Origin: an uncultured Paracoccaceae bacterium | GTDB taxonomy: Bacteria > Pseudomonadota > Alphaproteobacteria > Rhodobacterales > Rhodobacteraceae | Assembly (NCBI GenBank): GCA_947503935.1 | Contig: CANNFR010000007.1 | Location: 62,001-126,000, forward strand | Reading direction: 5' to 3' | DNA length: 64,000 nt | Shown: piece by piece, positions 15,544 to 24,607 of the stretch | Numbering within the stretch: the stretch's first letter is position 1 | How the letters are laid out: each line of letters opens with the position of its first letter | The notes under the pieces: model-generated | What the model was told of the DNA's origin: nothing | What the model saw: only the letters and a program-made list of their open reading frames with translations | Databases searched by the model: none | Position numbers and translations under genes: made by a program

Positions 15544-16311
15544 ATGCCGTTTGAACCGGTCCAGCCCGAGAAACTTGCCCAATCGGTTGTCCGGCAGATT
15601 GAACTTCTGATCCTCCGCGGCATCTTGCGGCCCGGTGAGAGGCTACCGTCAGAGCGCGAGTTGTCAGACAGGCTGGGTGTGTCGCGGCCGTCTCTGCGCG
15701 AAGCCATTGCCGAGTTGCAGGAACGGGGGCTGCTCTCGACCAAGGCGGGCGCGGGCATATTCATCTCGCAATCGCTGGCCTCAACCTTTCCGCCCCCGCT
15801 GATCGAGCTTTTTTCGATCCACGAGGAGGCCGTCTTCGACTACATCGATTTCCGCAGCGATATGGAGGGGTTGGCAGCCGAGCGTGCGGCGAAACTCGGG
15901 TCAGACACCGACCTGCGGTTGATCGATACGATTTTTCAAAAGATGGAAACCGCACATACCAAGCGAAACGCGGATGATGAGGCGGCGTTGGATGCCGAAT
16001 TTCACCTCGCCATCATCGAGGCGTCGCACAACATCGTCATGCTGCACATGATGCGGTCGATGTTCGGGCTGCTGCGCGAAGGGGTGTTCTACAACCGCCA
16101 GGTGATGTTCAAGCAGCGCACGACACGCAGCGCCCTGCTGGATCAGCATCGCGCGATCAACAGCGCGCTTCAGGCCCGCGACCCCGCTGCTGCGCGGAAG
16201 GCGGTTGAGCGGCATCTGGATTATGTGCGCACCGATCTGACGGCCCAGCGCAAGGCCGATCAGAACGAAGCCGTGGCCAAAAAGCGCTTTGAGCATGAGC
16301 AAAGTCGCTGA
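15544..16311 (+). CDS. FadR-subfamily GntR transcriptional regulator
   Basis: 255 residues. N-terminal winged helix (ILRPGERLPSERELSDRLGVSRPSLREAIAEL) and C-terminal all-helical FCD ligand domain with the expected metal-site pattern (DAEFHLAIIEASHN ... LLDQHRAI ... VERHLDYV). Members of this type (PdhR/LldR-like) sense organic acids. The ligand cannot be read here, and no obvious target operon is adjacent; the gene stands alone, convergent with the ATP synthase operon. Start at 15544 follows GGGGGCAG. Confidence 0.9.
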   Translation: MPFEPVQPEKLAQSVVRQIELLILRGILRPGERLPSERELSDRLGVSRPSLREAIAELQERGLLSTKAGAGIFISQSLASTFPPPLIELFSIHEEAVFDYIDFRSDMEGLAAERAAKLGSDTDLRLIDTIFQKMETAHTKRNADDEAALDAEFHLAIIEASHNIVMLHMMRSMFGLLREGVFYNRQVMFKQRTTRSALLDQHRAINSALQARDPAAARKAVERHLDYVRTDLTAQRKADQNEAVAKKRFEHEQSR

Positions 16312-16332
16312 TGCCGGCCGTCCGGCAAGGGC

Positions 16333-16369
16333 GTCAAAAACAAAAAGGCCCGATGCGCGCTCGGGCCTT
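16333..16369 (-). terminator. Terminator of the F0 ATP synthase operon
   Basis: Stem AAGGCCCGA / TCGGGCCTT (16345-16353, 16361-16369). On the minus strand it is followed by TTTGTTTTTG, a good U-tract. It could also stop the convergent regulator gene. Confidence 0.85.
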
Positions 16370-16394
16370 CCCTGTCCAAAAATCGAAGCGGCGC

Positions 16395-16973
16395 TTAGTG
16401 CAGCTTGGCGTCGACGGTCTTGATCGAGTCTTCGATCAAGGTGTTCGCCTCGGTCGCCGTCATCGCCTTGGCGATCGCGTCACCGGCGGCGGCAATGGCC
16501 ACCTGAATGGCTTGGTCGCGCACTTCCCGCACGGCAGCCGCTTCGGCCGACGCAATCTGCTCATCGGCCGCTTTCAGGCGCCGCTCAACCGATGCTTCCA
16601 GGGCCGCCTTCGCCTCTTCAGCGGCGATCGAGGCTTCCTCGCGGGCCTGCTTGACGATGCGATCGGCCTGATCGGCCACCTCGCGCTGCTTGCGCTCATA
16701 CTCGGCCAGGACTTTCTGGGCCTCTTCGCGCAGCGCGCGCGCTTCATTCAGGTCCGAGCGGATCTGCTCGGCCCGCTTGTCCAGCATGCCACCGACCAAG
16801 CCGGGCACCTTGTAGTAGACCAATATGCCGATAAAGAGCAAAAAGCCGAGTAGCACGACGAAGTCGGTATTGCGGAGGCTGAAGAAGCCATACTCACCCG
16901 AGGCCGCCAGCGCGGGGCCTGAGGCCAGCGCGGCGACACCGAACGTTCCAAGAGCTTTGTTCATCCCGCTCAC
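16395..16973 (-). CDS. atpF: F0F1 ATP synthase subunit b
   Basis: 192 residues: a short N-terminal stretch, one membrane helix ([19 protein letters not shown], about 36-54), then a long charged coiled coil rich in Ala, Glu and Arg. This is the peripheral-stalk b subunit that links F1 to the a subunit. The start codon overlaps the stop of the b' gene (ATGA); the ATG at codon 4 is also possible. Last gene of the F0 operon. Confidence 0.93.
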   Translation of the reverse strand: MSGMNKALGTFGVAALASGPALAASGEYGFFSLRNTDFVVLLGFLLFIGILVYYKVPGLVGGMLDKRAEQIRSDLNEARALREEAQKVLAEYERKQREVADQADRIVKQAREEASIAAEEAKAALEASVERRLKAADEQIASAEAAAVREVRDQAIQVAIAAAGDAIAKAMTATEANTLIEDSIKTVDAKLH

Positions 16974-17485
16974 CCCTTCAGCCGGGCGTTGACCGCCGCG
17001 GTTACGCTGCGGGCATCGGCCTTTGCACCGAATGCCGAGACGATCTCTTTCGCCGTGTCCTTGGCCACTTCGGAGACGCTCTCCATGGCCGAGGCCCTGA
17101 TCTCGCCGATCCGCTTTTCCGATTCTGCCGTGCGTGCCGCGATTTCGGCATTGGCATGTTCGGTCGCGACGTCCAGCTCTTTCTGGATTTCGGCCTTCGC
17201 CTCATCAATGATCCGATGCGCCTCGGCGCGGGCATCTGCCAGCGCCTTCTCATAGGCTTCCTCGGCCTCGACTGCCTTCATCTTCAACTCTTCGGCGGCG
17301 GCAATGTCGTTCGTGATCGTGCCGTTCCGCTCTGCCAGAACCGACTCGATCCGCGGCAAGGCCACGCGCGACAAGATGAAGTAGATGACCAAAAGGGTCA
17401 GGACCAGCCAGAAGATCTGGTTGTCGAAAGTCGAGAAATCGAGCTGCGGCATGCCTACAGCTTCTGCATCTGATGTGTCGGCCAT
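16970..17485 (-). CDS. atpF': F0F1 ATP synthase subunit b'
   Basis: 171 residues. The N-terminal sequence [21 protein letters not shown] and one membrane helix typify the b' subunit of alphaproteobacteria and phototrophs, which pairs with b to make a heterodimeric stalk. The remainder is a charged coiled coil. Lies between atpE and atpF, overlapping the latter by 4 bases. Confidence 0.94.
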   Translation of the reverse strand: MADTSDAEAVGMPQLDFSTFDNQIFWLVLTLLVIYFILSRVALPRIESVLAERNGTITNDIAAAEELKMKAVEAEEAYEKALADARAEAHRIIDEAKAEIQKELDVATEHANAEIAARTAESEKRIGEIRASAMESVSEVAKDTAKEIVSAFGAKADARSVTAAVNARLKG

Positions 17486-17561
17486 GAGATTAGCCCTCCT
17501 ACGGCTTACTGTCCCATCGGGCGGCCCAAATGACCCGCCCGAACATACGGAACCCGAAGGA

Positions 17562-17798
17562 TCAGACGGCGAACATCAGCAGAAGAGCGACGAGGAACGA
17601 GAAGATCCCCAGAGCTTCGGCAAACGCGATGCCGATGAACAGCGTTGCGGTCTGGCCAGCGGCGGCCGAAGGGTTGCGGAGCGCGCCCGACAGATAGTTG
17701 CCGACAACGTTGCCCACACCAACAGCCGCGCCGCCCATGCCCATGCATGCAAGGCCCGCGCCGAGGTAAGCACCCATTTGTACGATATCGCCTTCCAT
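17562..17798 (-). CDS. atpE: F0F1 ATP synthase subunit c
   Basis: 78 residues: two membrane helices joined by a polar loop ([10 protein letters not shown]), with the proton-carrying Glu in the second helix ([18 protein letters not shown]). Forms the rotor ring. Length and motif are standard for alphaproteobacteria. An AAGGAGAAAC site precedes the ATG. It lacks any sodium-binding signature I can recognise. Confidence 0.96.
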   Translation of the reverse strand: MEGDIVQMGAYLGAGLACMGMGGAAVGVGNVVGNYLSGALRNPSAAAGQTATLFIGIAFAEALGIFSFLVALLLMFAV

Positions 17799-17846
17799 AG
17801 TCGTTTCTCCTTGAGCTGGAAGATTTCGGAATGTCTGGTCTGACCC

Positions 17847-18593
17847 TTAGTGATGCGGATGCAACGCGTCTTTCAGATAGACGCAGGTCAGGATGGTGAA
17901 CACATAGGCCTGGATGAAGGACACCAGCACCTCAAGGCCATACATCGCGGTGACGGCCAGAATGGATAGGGGCGAGATCGCCAGAACGGCGGCGAAGCCC
18001 GCGAAAACCTTGATCACGGCGTGACCGGCCATCATGTTGCCAGCCAGTCGAATCGAGTGGCTGATCGGGCGCGCGAAATACGAGATCACCTCGATAATCG
18101 CGAGGATCGGCCTAATCGCCAGGGGCGCGGCCGAGACCCAGAAGAGGCTGAGAAAGCCGACGCCGTTCTTGACGAAGCCAAGGATCGTCACCGCCAGGAA
18201 GACACCCATCGCCAGAACCGCCGTTACCGCGATATGCGAGGTCGTGGTGAACGCCGTCGGCACGAGGCCAAGGAAGTTCGAGAAGACGATGAACATGAAC
18301 AGCGTCATGATGTAGGGGAAGTATTTCACGCCGTCCTTGCCGGCCACGTCTTCCACCATCTTGTAGATGAAGCCATAGGCGAGCTCGGCCACGGATTGTG
18401 CGCGCGACGGCACGATCGCCCGGCCGCGGGTGCCAACGACCAGCAGCAGAATCACGCAAAGCACCGTCAGCGCCATCCAGAGCGTCACGTTGGTCGGCGT
18501 GTACCAGGCAATCGTGTCACCGCCGAAGAGCGGTTTCACGATAAACTGGTCCATCGGGTGAAATTCCAAGCCGCCGCCTGCTTCGTCTGCCAA
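17847..18593 (-). CDS. atpB: F0F1 ATP synthase subunit a
   Basis: 248 residues with five to six membrane helices. The essential Arg of the proton channel lies in [13 protein letters not shown], and the C-terminal helix ends [18 protein letters not shown]. Works with the c ring in proton translocation. It starts 5 bases after the upstream atpI stop, so both are in one transcript. Confidence 0.96.
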   Translation of the reverse strand: MADEAGGGLEFHPMDQFIVKPLFGGDTIAWYTPTNVTLWMALTVLCVILLLVVGTRGRAIVPSRAQSVAELAYGFIYKMVEDVAGKDGVKYFPYIMTLFMFIVFSNFLGLVPTAFTTTSHIAVTAVLAMGVFLAVTILGFVKNGVGFLSLFWVSAAPLAIRPILAIIEVISYFARPISHSIRLAGNMMAGHAVIKVFAGFAAVLAISPLSILAVTAMYGLEVLVSFIQAYVFTILTCVYLKDALHPHH

Positions 18594-18598
18594 GTGTC

Positions 18599-18925
18599 TC
18601 AGCCCTTCTCTTCCCGCGCGGCCTTCGCCGACGCTTCGGTCTGCGCCTCATGGGCCGTCCGCATCATGGTTTTCACCCCAGCGACGAAGCCCAGCAATAT
18701 GAACAGCACCAGGAAAATGGGCATCGTGCCAAACAAGGCATCCAACCCGTATCCGATGCCGAAGCCGATCAGGATGCCGGCCACCAGCTCGATCACCATC
18801 CGCCAGGCAAGTTGCGCGCCGGAATAATGCTCGTCCATCCGTGGGGCCGGTTCCTGCGTCTTCTTCGCCGCCGCGATCCGCGCTTCGAGCTGCTTCAATC
18901 GCTCGGTCTCTGCGGGATCAGCCAT
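18599..18925 (-). CDS. atpI: AtpI / AtpZ-like ATP synthase accessory protein
   Basis: 108 residues: an N-terminal charged helix ([17 protein letters not shown]), two membrane helices with the glycine-rich [17 protein letters not shown] motif, and a charged C-terminus. It heads the F0 operon, as atpI normally does. AtpI helps c-ring assembly and may bind magnesium. First gene; promoter expected in the 66 bases upstream. Confidence 0.9.
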   Translation of the reverse strand: MADPAETERLKQLEARIAAAKKTQEPAPRMDEHYSGAQLAWRMVIELVAGILIGFGIGYGLDALFGTMPIFLVLFILLGFVAGVKTMMRTAHEAQTEASAKAAREEKG

Positions 18926-19106
18926 CGGAAAAGGCCCCTTGGATAGATGCGCGATAGCTAGAATCCGGGGCGCTGGGAGTCAAGGGACGGCATGTTAGCT
19001 AGGAAATTCCGTAAGTCATTGAAAAATAATCCGTTTAGGACTCGGAGCCGGTGGCTCTTCCTGATCCGCCGCGCTTCAGACGAAGAATTCACGCAAGATC
19101 GCATAT

Positions 19107-19122
19107 TCAACCAAACAGTTGA
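19107..19122 (+). promoter_or_regulatory. Possible operator in front of the ArsR gene
   Basis: TCAAC-N6-GTTGA inverted repeat, 31 bases before the ATG at 19154. Resembles the AT-rich palindromes of small ArsR regulators that control themselves. Motif-based guess. Confidence 0.4.
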
Positions 19123-19153
19123 CCATTGTGCCTCTCGGGCGCTAGCTCGCCCG

Positions 19154-19486
19154 ATGAACAACCTCGATGCCGTCTTCGCCGCCCTGGCCGACCCGACCCG
19201 CCGGGCGATCCTGACGATGCTTCTGGAGGACGACATGGCCGTCACCGATGTGGCCGAGCCGTTTGAGATGTCGCTGGCCGCGATTTCCAAACATCTGACT
19301 GTCTTAGCCAATGCGGGCCTGATCGCGCAGGAGAAGCGCGGCCGCGTGAAATGGTGCAAGCTCGATCCCGATGCGCTGCGCGCCGCCTCGGTCTGGATGC
19401 AGGGTTTCGGCCAGTTTGAGCCGGTCAATCTGGACGCGTTCGAGCGGTTTCTTGAGGCCGAGCTGCCCGATACGGCCCGCGATTAG
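19154..19486 (+). CDS. ArsR-family transcriptional regulator
   Basis: 110 residues with a winged-helix fold typical of the SdpR-like branch: LADPTRRAILTMLLEDDMAVTDV, then the recognition helix region MSLAAISKHLTVLANAGLI and a beta wing (KRGRVKWCKLDP). No CxC metal-binding pair is seen, so a metal sensor is unlikely. This branch usually sits next to an SRPBCC protein; none is adjacent here. The frame is open far upstream, but only the ATG at 19154 gives the family N-terminus (MNNLDAVFAALADPTRR). Its stop overlaps the stop of the convergent OmpA-like gene. Confidence 0.85.
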   Translation: MNNLDAVFAALADPTRRAILTMLLEDDMAVTDVAEPFEMSLAAISKHLTVLANAGLIAQEKRGRVKWCKLDPDALRAASVWMQGFGQFEPVNLDAFERFLEAELPDTARD

Positions 19487-19974
19487 GGCCTTGGTAGCCG
19501 CGGCGAGGTCAGGCGTACCCTTTCCGGCGATTTGAACCTTACACCGGGTGCATTCAGCGGCCGCGATTGCGGATGCAGATCGGGGTTGCAATTGCCGATG
19601 AACAATTCGACCCGACGGTTGAGCGGGCTTGAGGCATGGGTCGGGATGACGTCCCACTCGGCGCCCAAAGCCAGACTTTGCACAAATGCGCCCGGTTGGA
19701 CGCCGGACCGTCTCAGCTGCGCCGTGACCCTTTCGGCGCGCGCCTGGGATATCCGCATGTTCGCCTGCGGCGAGCCGTCGTCATCGGCATGGCTGGACAG
19801 CGAGATCGGGCCGGCCGGGTAGGCCCGCGCCAGATCGCCAAGCAATTGGCGGTCGGCCAGAGAGATCTGAGTGCTGCCATGGGCGAAATTCAGGGTAAAG
19901 CGGCACTCGGCGACGGCGGGTGCGGATAATGTCAGACAGGCCCCGAATATGGCGGCGAAAAGCGGCTTTGACAT
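19483..19974 (-). CDS. Small OmpA-domain exported protein
   Basis: 163 residues. Signal peptide ending SAPAVA, then a single OmpA-like domain (FAHGSTQISLADRQLLGDLA ... ISLSSHADDDGSPQANMRISQARAERV ... PLNRRVELFIGN). Two cysteines (in AECRFT and GNCNPD) could pair. The C-terminal 25 residues are Pro/Arg-rich. Probably binds peptidoglycan non-covalently in the periplasm. GGAG lies 6 nt before the ATG. Confidence 0.8.
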   Translation of the reverse strand: MSKPLFAAIFGACLTLSAPAVAECRFTLNFAHGSTQISLADRQLLGDLARAYPAGPISLSSHADDDGSPQANMRISQARAERVTAQLRRSGVQPGAFVQSLALGAEWDVIPTHASSPLNRRVELFIGNCNPDLHPQSRPLNAPGVRFKSPERVRLTSPRLPRP

Positions 19975-20037
19975 GTGAGGCTCCTGTGGCTTTCAGACGC
20001 AAGGTAACCTGCCTTGCAGCGAAGGCCAAGTCACTGA

Positions 20038-20733
20038 TTAGCGACGCTGAAATGTCAGATAATGCGGGCGCCGTCCCTCACGCAGGGCCTTTTGCTCATA
20101 CCGTGTACTGATCCAGTCGGGCCAGGGGCGGCGCCAGTCCTCAGCGGTCTCGGCCACCCAGCGAAAGCCTGCCTTCGGTATCTGCTCCAGCGCTTGGCGG
20201 ACATAGTCAGGAATATCGGTGGCGACCCGCAACTCGGCATCCGGAGCCATAATGCGCGCCAGCGGCGCCAGGTATTCCGGCGTGACAAAGCGGCGCCGGT
20301 GGTGGCGGGACTTGGGCCAGGGATCGGGGTATAGCAGGAACGCCTTAGCAACGGACTTGTCCGGCAAGACATCGAAGAGATCGCGCACGTCGCCGGGATG
20401 CACCGCAACGTTCGTCACCTCGGCCTTACGGATCTTTCCCAGGAGCATCGCAACGCCGTTGATGAACGGTTCGGCCCCGATCAGGGCGATATCTCTGTTT
20501 GCCGCGGCTTGATGCACCATATGCTCGCCACCGCCGAAGCCGATCTCGAGCCAGACAGATCGCTCGCCAAACCGCGCGGCAAGATCAAGGGGATTTCTTT
20601 CGGGGTTTTCATCCCAACCCACCGGCCCCGGCGCCAGGGCGGCCAGATCGTCGGTAAGGTATCCCTTTTGTGCGCTGTTGAGGGTTTTGCCATGGCGCCG
20701 CCCATAGAAGTTTCGATGTGGCTTGTCAGGCAT
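20038..20733 (-). CDS. trmB: tRNA (guanine-N7-)-methyltransferase
   Basis: 231 residues. Makes m7G46 in tRNA using S-adenosylmethionine. Family landmarks: WLEIGFGGGEHMVHQA (SAM-binding loop), the GAEPFINGVAMLL stretch, and LYPDPWPKSRHHRRRFV, the TrmB signature with catalytic Asp. Start at 20733 (MPDKPHRNFYGRRHG), since the longer frame is not family-like. Lies downstream of metK, which makes its cosubstrate, but a terminator-like hairpin array separates them. Confidence 0.95.
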   Translation of the reverse strand: MPDKPHRNFYGRRHGKTLNSAQKGYLTDDLAALAPGPVGWDENPERNPLDLAARFGERSVWLEIGFGGGEHMVHQAAANRDIALIGAEPFINGVAMLLGKIRKAEVTNVAVHPGDVRDLFDVLPDKSVAKAFLLYPDPWPKSRHHRRRFVTPEYLAPLARIMAPDAELRVATDIPDYVRQALEQIPKAGFRWVAETAEDWRRPWPDWISTRYEQKALREGRRPHYLTFQRR

Positions 20734-20763
20734 GACATCGTTCCAACACTTGGATCTGGGGCA

Positions 20764-20868
20764 CGACTTTTCGGCGAAAAATCGGGTTGGCAATTCTTCT
20801 GCGAAGAATTCGATTGGGGCTACATATCAACCGAGGCGCGGCCAAATTTTTCGCAGAAAAATTTGGCC
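20764..20868. repeat. Three tandem hairpins between metK and trmB
   Basis: Three inverted repeats in a row, each with a TTC-purine/pyrimidine-GC-GAA-like core. About 20764-20784: CGACTTTTC / GAAAAATCG with one mismatch. 20792-20810: AATTCTTC-TGC-GAAGAATT, perfect. 20840-20868: GGCCAAATTTTT / AAAAATTTGGCC, 12 bp perfect, 5-nt loop. The last is probably the metK terminator; the other two may be copies of a small palindromic repeat. Confidence 0.6.
20840..20868 (-). terminator. Probable terminator of metK
   Basis: Perfect 12-bp stem with a 5-nt loop (CGCAG), 11 bases after the metK stop. The AT-rich lower half gives the transcript a U-run inside the stem. Confidence 0.7.
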
Positions 20869-20879
20869 CGCTGCCTCTC

Positions 20880-22049
20880 TTAGACCGCTTTCTTCAGGGT
20901 GTCGACCAGATCGACACGTTCCCAGGAGAATCCGCCATCGTCCTCTGGTGCACGGCCGAAATGGCCATAGGCCGCGGTGCGCTGGTAGATGGGGCGATCC
21001 AGTTGCAGATGCTTGCGGATGCCAGTTGGGGTGAGATCCATCACCTTGCCGATCGCCTCTTCGATCTTGCTTTCATGCACTTCGCCCGTGCCATGGGTGT
21101 CGACGTAGATCGACAGGGGCTTGGCCACGCCGATGGCATAGGACAGCTGCAGCGTGCAGCGTTTTGCCATGCCCGAGGCGACGACATTCTTGGCCAGATA
21201 GCGTGCCGCGTAAGCTGCCGACCGGTCGACCTTGGTCGGGTCCTTGCCTGAGAACGCGCCGCCACCATGGGGCGCTGCGCCGCCATAGGTATCGACAATG
21301 ATCTTGCGCCCCGTGAGCCCCGCGTCACCGTCCGGGCCCCCGATCACGAAGGTGCCGGTCGGGTTCACCCACCATTCGGTCTTGTTGCTGATCCAGCCGG
21401 ACGGCAACACCTCGCGGATATAGGGTTCGACAATCGCGCGGATATCGTCGGAGGTTTGTGCCTCATCCGCATGCTGGGTCGACAGGACGATCGAGGTCAC
21501 TTCCACCGGCTTGCCGTTCTCATAGCGCAGTGAAATCTGCGATTTCGCGTCCGGCCGTAATGTCGGCTCGGCGCCCGATTTACGCACTTCCGCCAGGCGC
21601 TGCAGGATCGCGTGGGAATAGAGGATCGGCGCGGGCATCAACGCATCGGTCTCATCCACCGCATAGCCGAACATGATACCCTGATCGCCCGCACCTTCGT
21701 TGCCGACGACGCCTTGCGCAATATGGGCCGATTGTTCGTGCAGGAAGTTAAGGACCTTGCAGGTGTTCCAGTGGAACTTGTCCTGCTCGTAGCCGATATC
21801 CTTGATGCAGGCGCGCGCGATATCTTCGACGCGGTGCATGTAGTCATGCAGCTTGTCCTGATCCGACAGCCCGACCTCACCGCCTACCACGACGCAGTCA
21901 GTGGTGGCAAATGTCTCGCAAGCGACACGCGCCGAGGGCTCTTCTGCCAGGAAAGCATCGAGGATGGCGTCGGAAATCCGGTCGCAGACCTTGTCGGGGT
22001 GCCCCTCCGAGACGCTCTCGGAAGTGAAGATGTAGTTCTGTCGGGCCAT
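20880..22049 (-). CDS. metK: S-adenosylmethionine synthetase
   Basis: 389 residues. Makes SAM from methionine and ATP. All three family signatures are visible: the N-terminal [19 protein letters not shown], the hexapeptide region [12 protein letters not shown], and the phosphate-binding [19 protein letters not shown]. Normal length. The 5' leader carries a SAM/SAH riboswitch overlapping the ribosome binding site, so translation should be shut when SAM is plentiful. Confidence 0.97.
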   Translation of the reverse strand: MARQNYIFTSESVSEGHPDKVCDRISDAILDAFLAEEPSARVACETFATTDCVVVGGEVGLSDQDKLHDYMHRVEDIARACIKDIGYEQDKFHWNTCKVLNFLHEQSAHIAQGVVGNEGAGDQGIMFGYAVDETDALMPAPILYSHAILQRLAEVRKSGAEPTLRPDAKSQISLRYENGKPVEVTSIVLSTQHADEAQTSDDIRAIVEPYIREVLPSGWISNKTEWWVNPTGTFVIGGPDGDAGLTGRKIIVDTYGGAAPHGGGAFSGKDPTKVDRSAAYAARYLAKNVVASGMAKRCTLQLSYAIGVAKPLSIYVDTHGTGEVHESKIEEAIGKVMDLTPTGIRKHLQLDRPIYQRTAAYGHFGRAPEDDGGFSWERVDLVDTLKKAV

Positions 22050-22054
22050 GAAAG

Positions 22055-22100
22055 TGCTCCATTAGGGTTTATATCGCCACGCCAGGAAGCCGTTGTGGCA
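22055..22100 (-). ncRNA. SAM/SAH riboswitch in the metK leader
   Basis: Read on the minus strand: GCCAC (22099-22095), the conserved AACGGCTTCCTGGC, then GTGGC (22080-22076) closing the helix. An AT-rich linker and ATGGAGCA follow, whose GGAGCA (22060-22055) forms the pseudoknot in known members and is also the ribosome binding site, 5 nt before the metK ATG at 22049. This matches the SAM/SAH class (found in Rhodobacterales metK leaders) in both sequence and position. Translational control is inferred from the overlap. Confidence 0.92.
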
Positions 22101-22134
22101 GATCGCGCACCGTTACGCTGCCGAGGTGCAGGGG

Positions 22135-23661
22135 TCAATCAGGTTCTGGGGAAGAGCGTAAAGTAAAGATCAACGATAGGGCGATCAGCAGCGCCAGAAC
22201 CGGCCAGTCGCCGTAGCGCGCATAGGGTGTTGCGGGCAGTGCCAGCGGCAGCGCCGCATCGATGAAACCGTCCACGCCGAGCGGAAGCATCCTGACAATA
22301 CGGCCATAGGGGTCGATCATCGCCGAGATCCCGGTATTGGCAGCGCGTGCCATGGGAAGCCCTTGTTCAACGGCGCGCATCTGCGCTTGCGCCAGATGCT
22401 GATACGGCCCCGATATCTGCCCGAACCATGCATCATTGGTGATGTGAAGCAGCCAATCGGGCCGCTGTGCAGTGCGCAGGTTTTGCGGAAAGATTGCCTC
22501 GTAACAGATCAGCGGCAGGGCCAGGCCCGCAAACCTCAGCACTTGCGACCCGGCCCCGGCGCTGAAGCCCTGGCCGGCGCTGGCGGCCAGGCCGTTGATG
22601 CCGAAGCGGGCCAGCAGATCGCCGAAGGGCACATATTCGCCAAAAGGCGTCAGGTGAAACTTATCATAGAGTTGATCGATACTGCCGCCCTCGCCGGTCA
22701 CCACCAGCGAATTATAGACCCGCGCGCCATCGCGTCTGACCACGCCAAATGCCACGGGCCGCCCACCCGAGGCTTGGTCGATCGCCTGCAGAACTCCGTC
22801 GTCTTCGCTGAGCAGGTATTGCACGGCGGTTTCCGGCCAGATGACGGCATCGGGCGCCGGGCCTTCGGGGGCCGTGGCCGTATGGGTCAGCAATCGGTTG
22901 AAGAAGAACTCGGCCATGCCGGGGTTCCATTTCAGATGCTGTTCGGCATTGGGCTGCACGATGCGCAACACCACCGGATCGGCGCGGTCCGGCAGAGGTG
23001 TCGTGGCCCGCTTTACCCCCCAGAGCCCGGTTCCGGCCAGAACCAGAACCGCAACGGCCGGCGCAACCAGCCACAGGCGCGACCGCTTTGCCCAGATTGC
23101 CGCCAAGGCGGCCAAAAGCGTCGTCACCAAGGTCAAGCCATGGGGTCCGATGAGTGCGGCCAATTGCATCTGGGCCGACCCGATCCACATGTATCCGATC
23201 AGTGCCCAGGGGAAGCCGGTGAAGACAAAAGCGCGCGACATCTCAACCGCCGCCAATAGCGTGGCCAGAAGGAAAAGCCGCCGCCAGCCGCGTCCGAACC
23301 GCGCTGCCAATCCGAAGGCCAGACCCCAGAACAGCGCCAGACCGCCGGGCAGTAGGATCAACGCAAAAGGGGCCATCCAGCCGTGGCGGACGGGATCGAC
23401 GAAGAAGGGCTCAACGATCCAGAAAAGACCGGCAGCGAAATAGCCGAACCCTGCGGCCCAGCCCAGCCATGCGCTGTCGCGTGGGGCCTGCACGCATTCG
23501 GCTTGCACGAATATGGCGACCAGCGTGGCGAAGGCCAGATAGGACAGGCTCAAAGGGGCCTGGCCCGCGGCCATGACCACGCCCAGGAAGAATACCAGAA
23601 CCATGCCGGATCGCGTTTCGCGGAAGGATGCACGCCAGGCGCGCCATTCGGCCCGCATCAT
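22135..23661 (-). CDS. lnt: Apolipoprotein N-acyltransferase
   Basis: About 508 residues. Adds the third acyl chain to lipoproteins in the inner membrane. Six to seven N-terminal membrane helices are followed by a nitrilase-type periplasmic domain with the catalytic triad: Glu in WPETAVQYL, Lys in YDKFHLTPFGEYVP, Cys in LICYEAIFP. A last C-terminal membrane helix completes the fold. The frame extends upstream into the CorC gene; the start is taken at the tandem ATGs 23661/23658, 5-8 bases after the CorC stop. Confidence 0.95.
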   Translation of the reverse strand: MMRAEWRAWRASFRETRSGMVLVFFLGVVMAAGQAPLSLSYLAFATLVAIFVQAECVQAPRDSAWLGWAAGFGYFAAGLFWIVEPFFVDPVRHGWMAPFALILLPGGLALFWGLAFGLAARFGRGWRRLFLLATLLAAVEMSRAFVFTGFPWALIGYMWIGSAQMQLAALIGPHGLTLVTTLLAALAAIWAKRSRLWLVAPAVAVLVLAGTGLWGVKRATTPLPDRADPVVLRIVQPNAEQHLKWNPGMAEFFFNRLLTHTATAPEGPAPDAVIWPETAVQYLLSEDDGVLQAIDQASGGRPVAFGVVRRDGARVYNSLVVTGEGGSIDQLYDKFHLTPFGEYVPFGDLLARFGINGLAASAGQGFSAGAGSQVLRFAGLALPLICYEAIFPQNLRTAQRPDWLLHITNDAWFGQISGPYQHLAQAQMRAVEQGLPMARAANTGISAMIDPYGRIVRMLPLGVDGFIDAALPLALPATPYARYGDWPVLALLIALSLIFTLRSSPEPD

Positions 23662-23665
23662 CGTG

Positions 23666-24574
23666 TCAGGAGGCCTCGGCCTGTGCTGTCTCGGGCACCC
23701 GCACCCGCAGCCGCTTGATCCGGCGCGGATCGGCATCCATCACTTCGAATTCCGTTCCGCTTTCGTGGCGCACCATTTCACCACGGGCCGGCACCCGGCC
23801 GATCAGCATGAAGACCAGGCCGCCCAGCGTGTCGATCTCTTCCTCGTCCTCTTCGTCGACCAGCTTCAGGCCGATCTCGGCTTCGAATTCATCGAGGGGC
23901 GTCTTGGCTTGCGCAACATAGCAGCCGGGCTTTTCCACCCGCCAAAGCGCGGCCTCGGCGGTGTCGTGTTCATCCTCGATCTCGCCCACGACCTGTTCGA
24001 TCAGATCCTCGATGGTGACAAGGCCGTCGACCCCGCCATATTCATCGATCACCAGGGCCATGTGGATACGCTCGGTCTGCATCTTTTGCAGCAATACACC
24101 AATTGGCATCGAGGGCGGCGCATAAAGCAGCGGGCGGATCATCTTCTTGACCGAAAAGCGCCCGCCCGAGCCGTTGAAGCCGTGGGTCAGGGCGAAGTCC
24201 TTCAGGTGGATCAACCCGACAGGATGATCCAAAGTGCCGTTATAGACCGGCAGGCGCGAGAGGCCTGACTCCTTGAAGCGGGCCACTAACTCATCCTTGG
24301 CGATATCCTGAGCGACGGCCACGATCTCAACCGTCGGGATCGCCACATCCTCAACCCGCATCCGCCGCAGGTTGGCCAGCCCCGGCAGAAGGGTCGGGGT
24401 CGGCGTGCCGTTCGGGGTATCGTCAGACGGCGTGTCGTCGGCCTCGTCTGTCTCGGATTGTCCGAATGCCCCCAGCAGCCGGCCCAGAAAGCCGCTGCGG
24501 GACGATGTTCGCTCAGGGTCCTGGTCGGGCGCGCTTTGCGCCGCGTTAGATGACCCGTCTGTCTCTTCGCCCAT
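23666..24574 (-). CDS. CorC/HlyC-type CBS-domain protein
   Basis: 302 residues, soluble. An acidic, disordered N-terminus (about 1-60) is followed by a tandem CBS pair (about 75-195; IPTVEIVAVAQD ... GLIHLKDF ... ALVIDEYGGVDGLVTIEDLIEQVVGEIEDEHD) and a CorC_HlyC domain (about 215-295). Often called hemolysin or magnesium/cobalt efflux protein, but its true role is undecided. In alphaproteobacteria it is part of the phoH-ybeY-corC-lnt block, as here. Confidence 0.92.
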   Translation of the reverse strand: MGEETDGSSNAAQSAPDQDPERTSSRSGFLGRLLGAFGQSETDEADDTPSDDTPNGTPTPTLLPGLANLRRMRVEDVAIPTVEIVAVAQDIAKDELVARFKESGLSRLPVYNGTLDHPVGLIHLKDFALTHGFNGSGGRFSVKKMIRPLLYAPPSMPIGVLLQKMQTERIHMALVIDEYGGVDGLVTIEDLIEQVVGEIEDEHDTAEAALWRVEKPGCYVAQAKTPLDEFEAEIGLKLVDEEDEEEIDTLGGLVFMLIGRVPARGEMVRHESGTEFEVMDADPRRIKRLRVRVPETAQAEAS

Positions 24575-24607
24575 TGATCCGTTCCAAAAAAAACCGGGGC
24601 CATGCCC

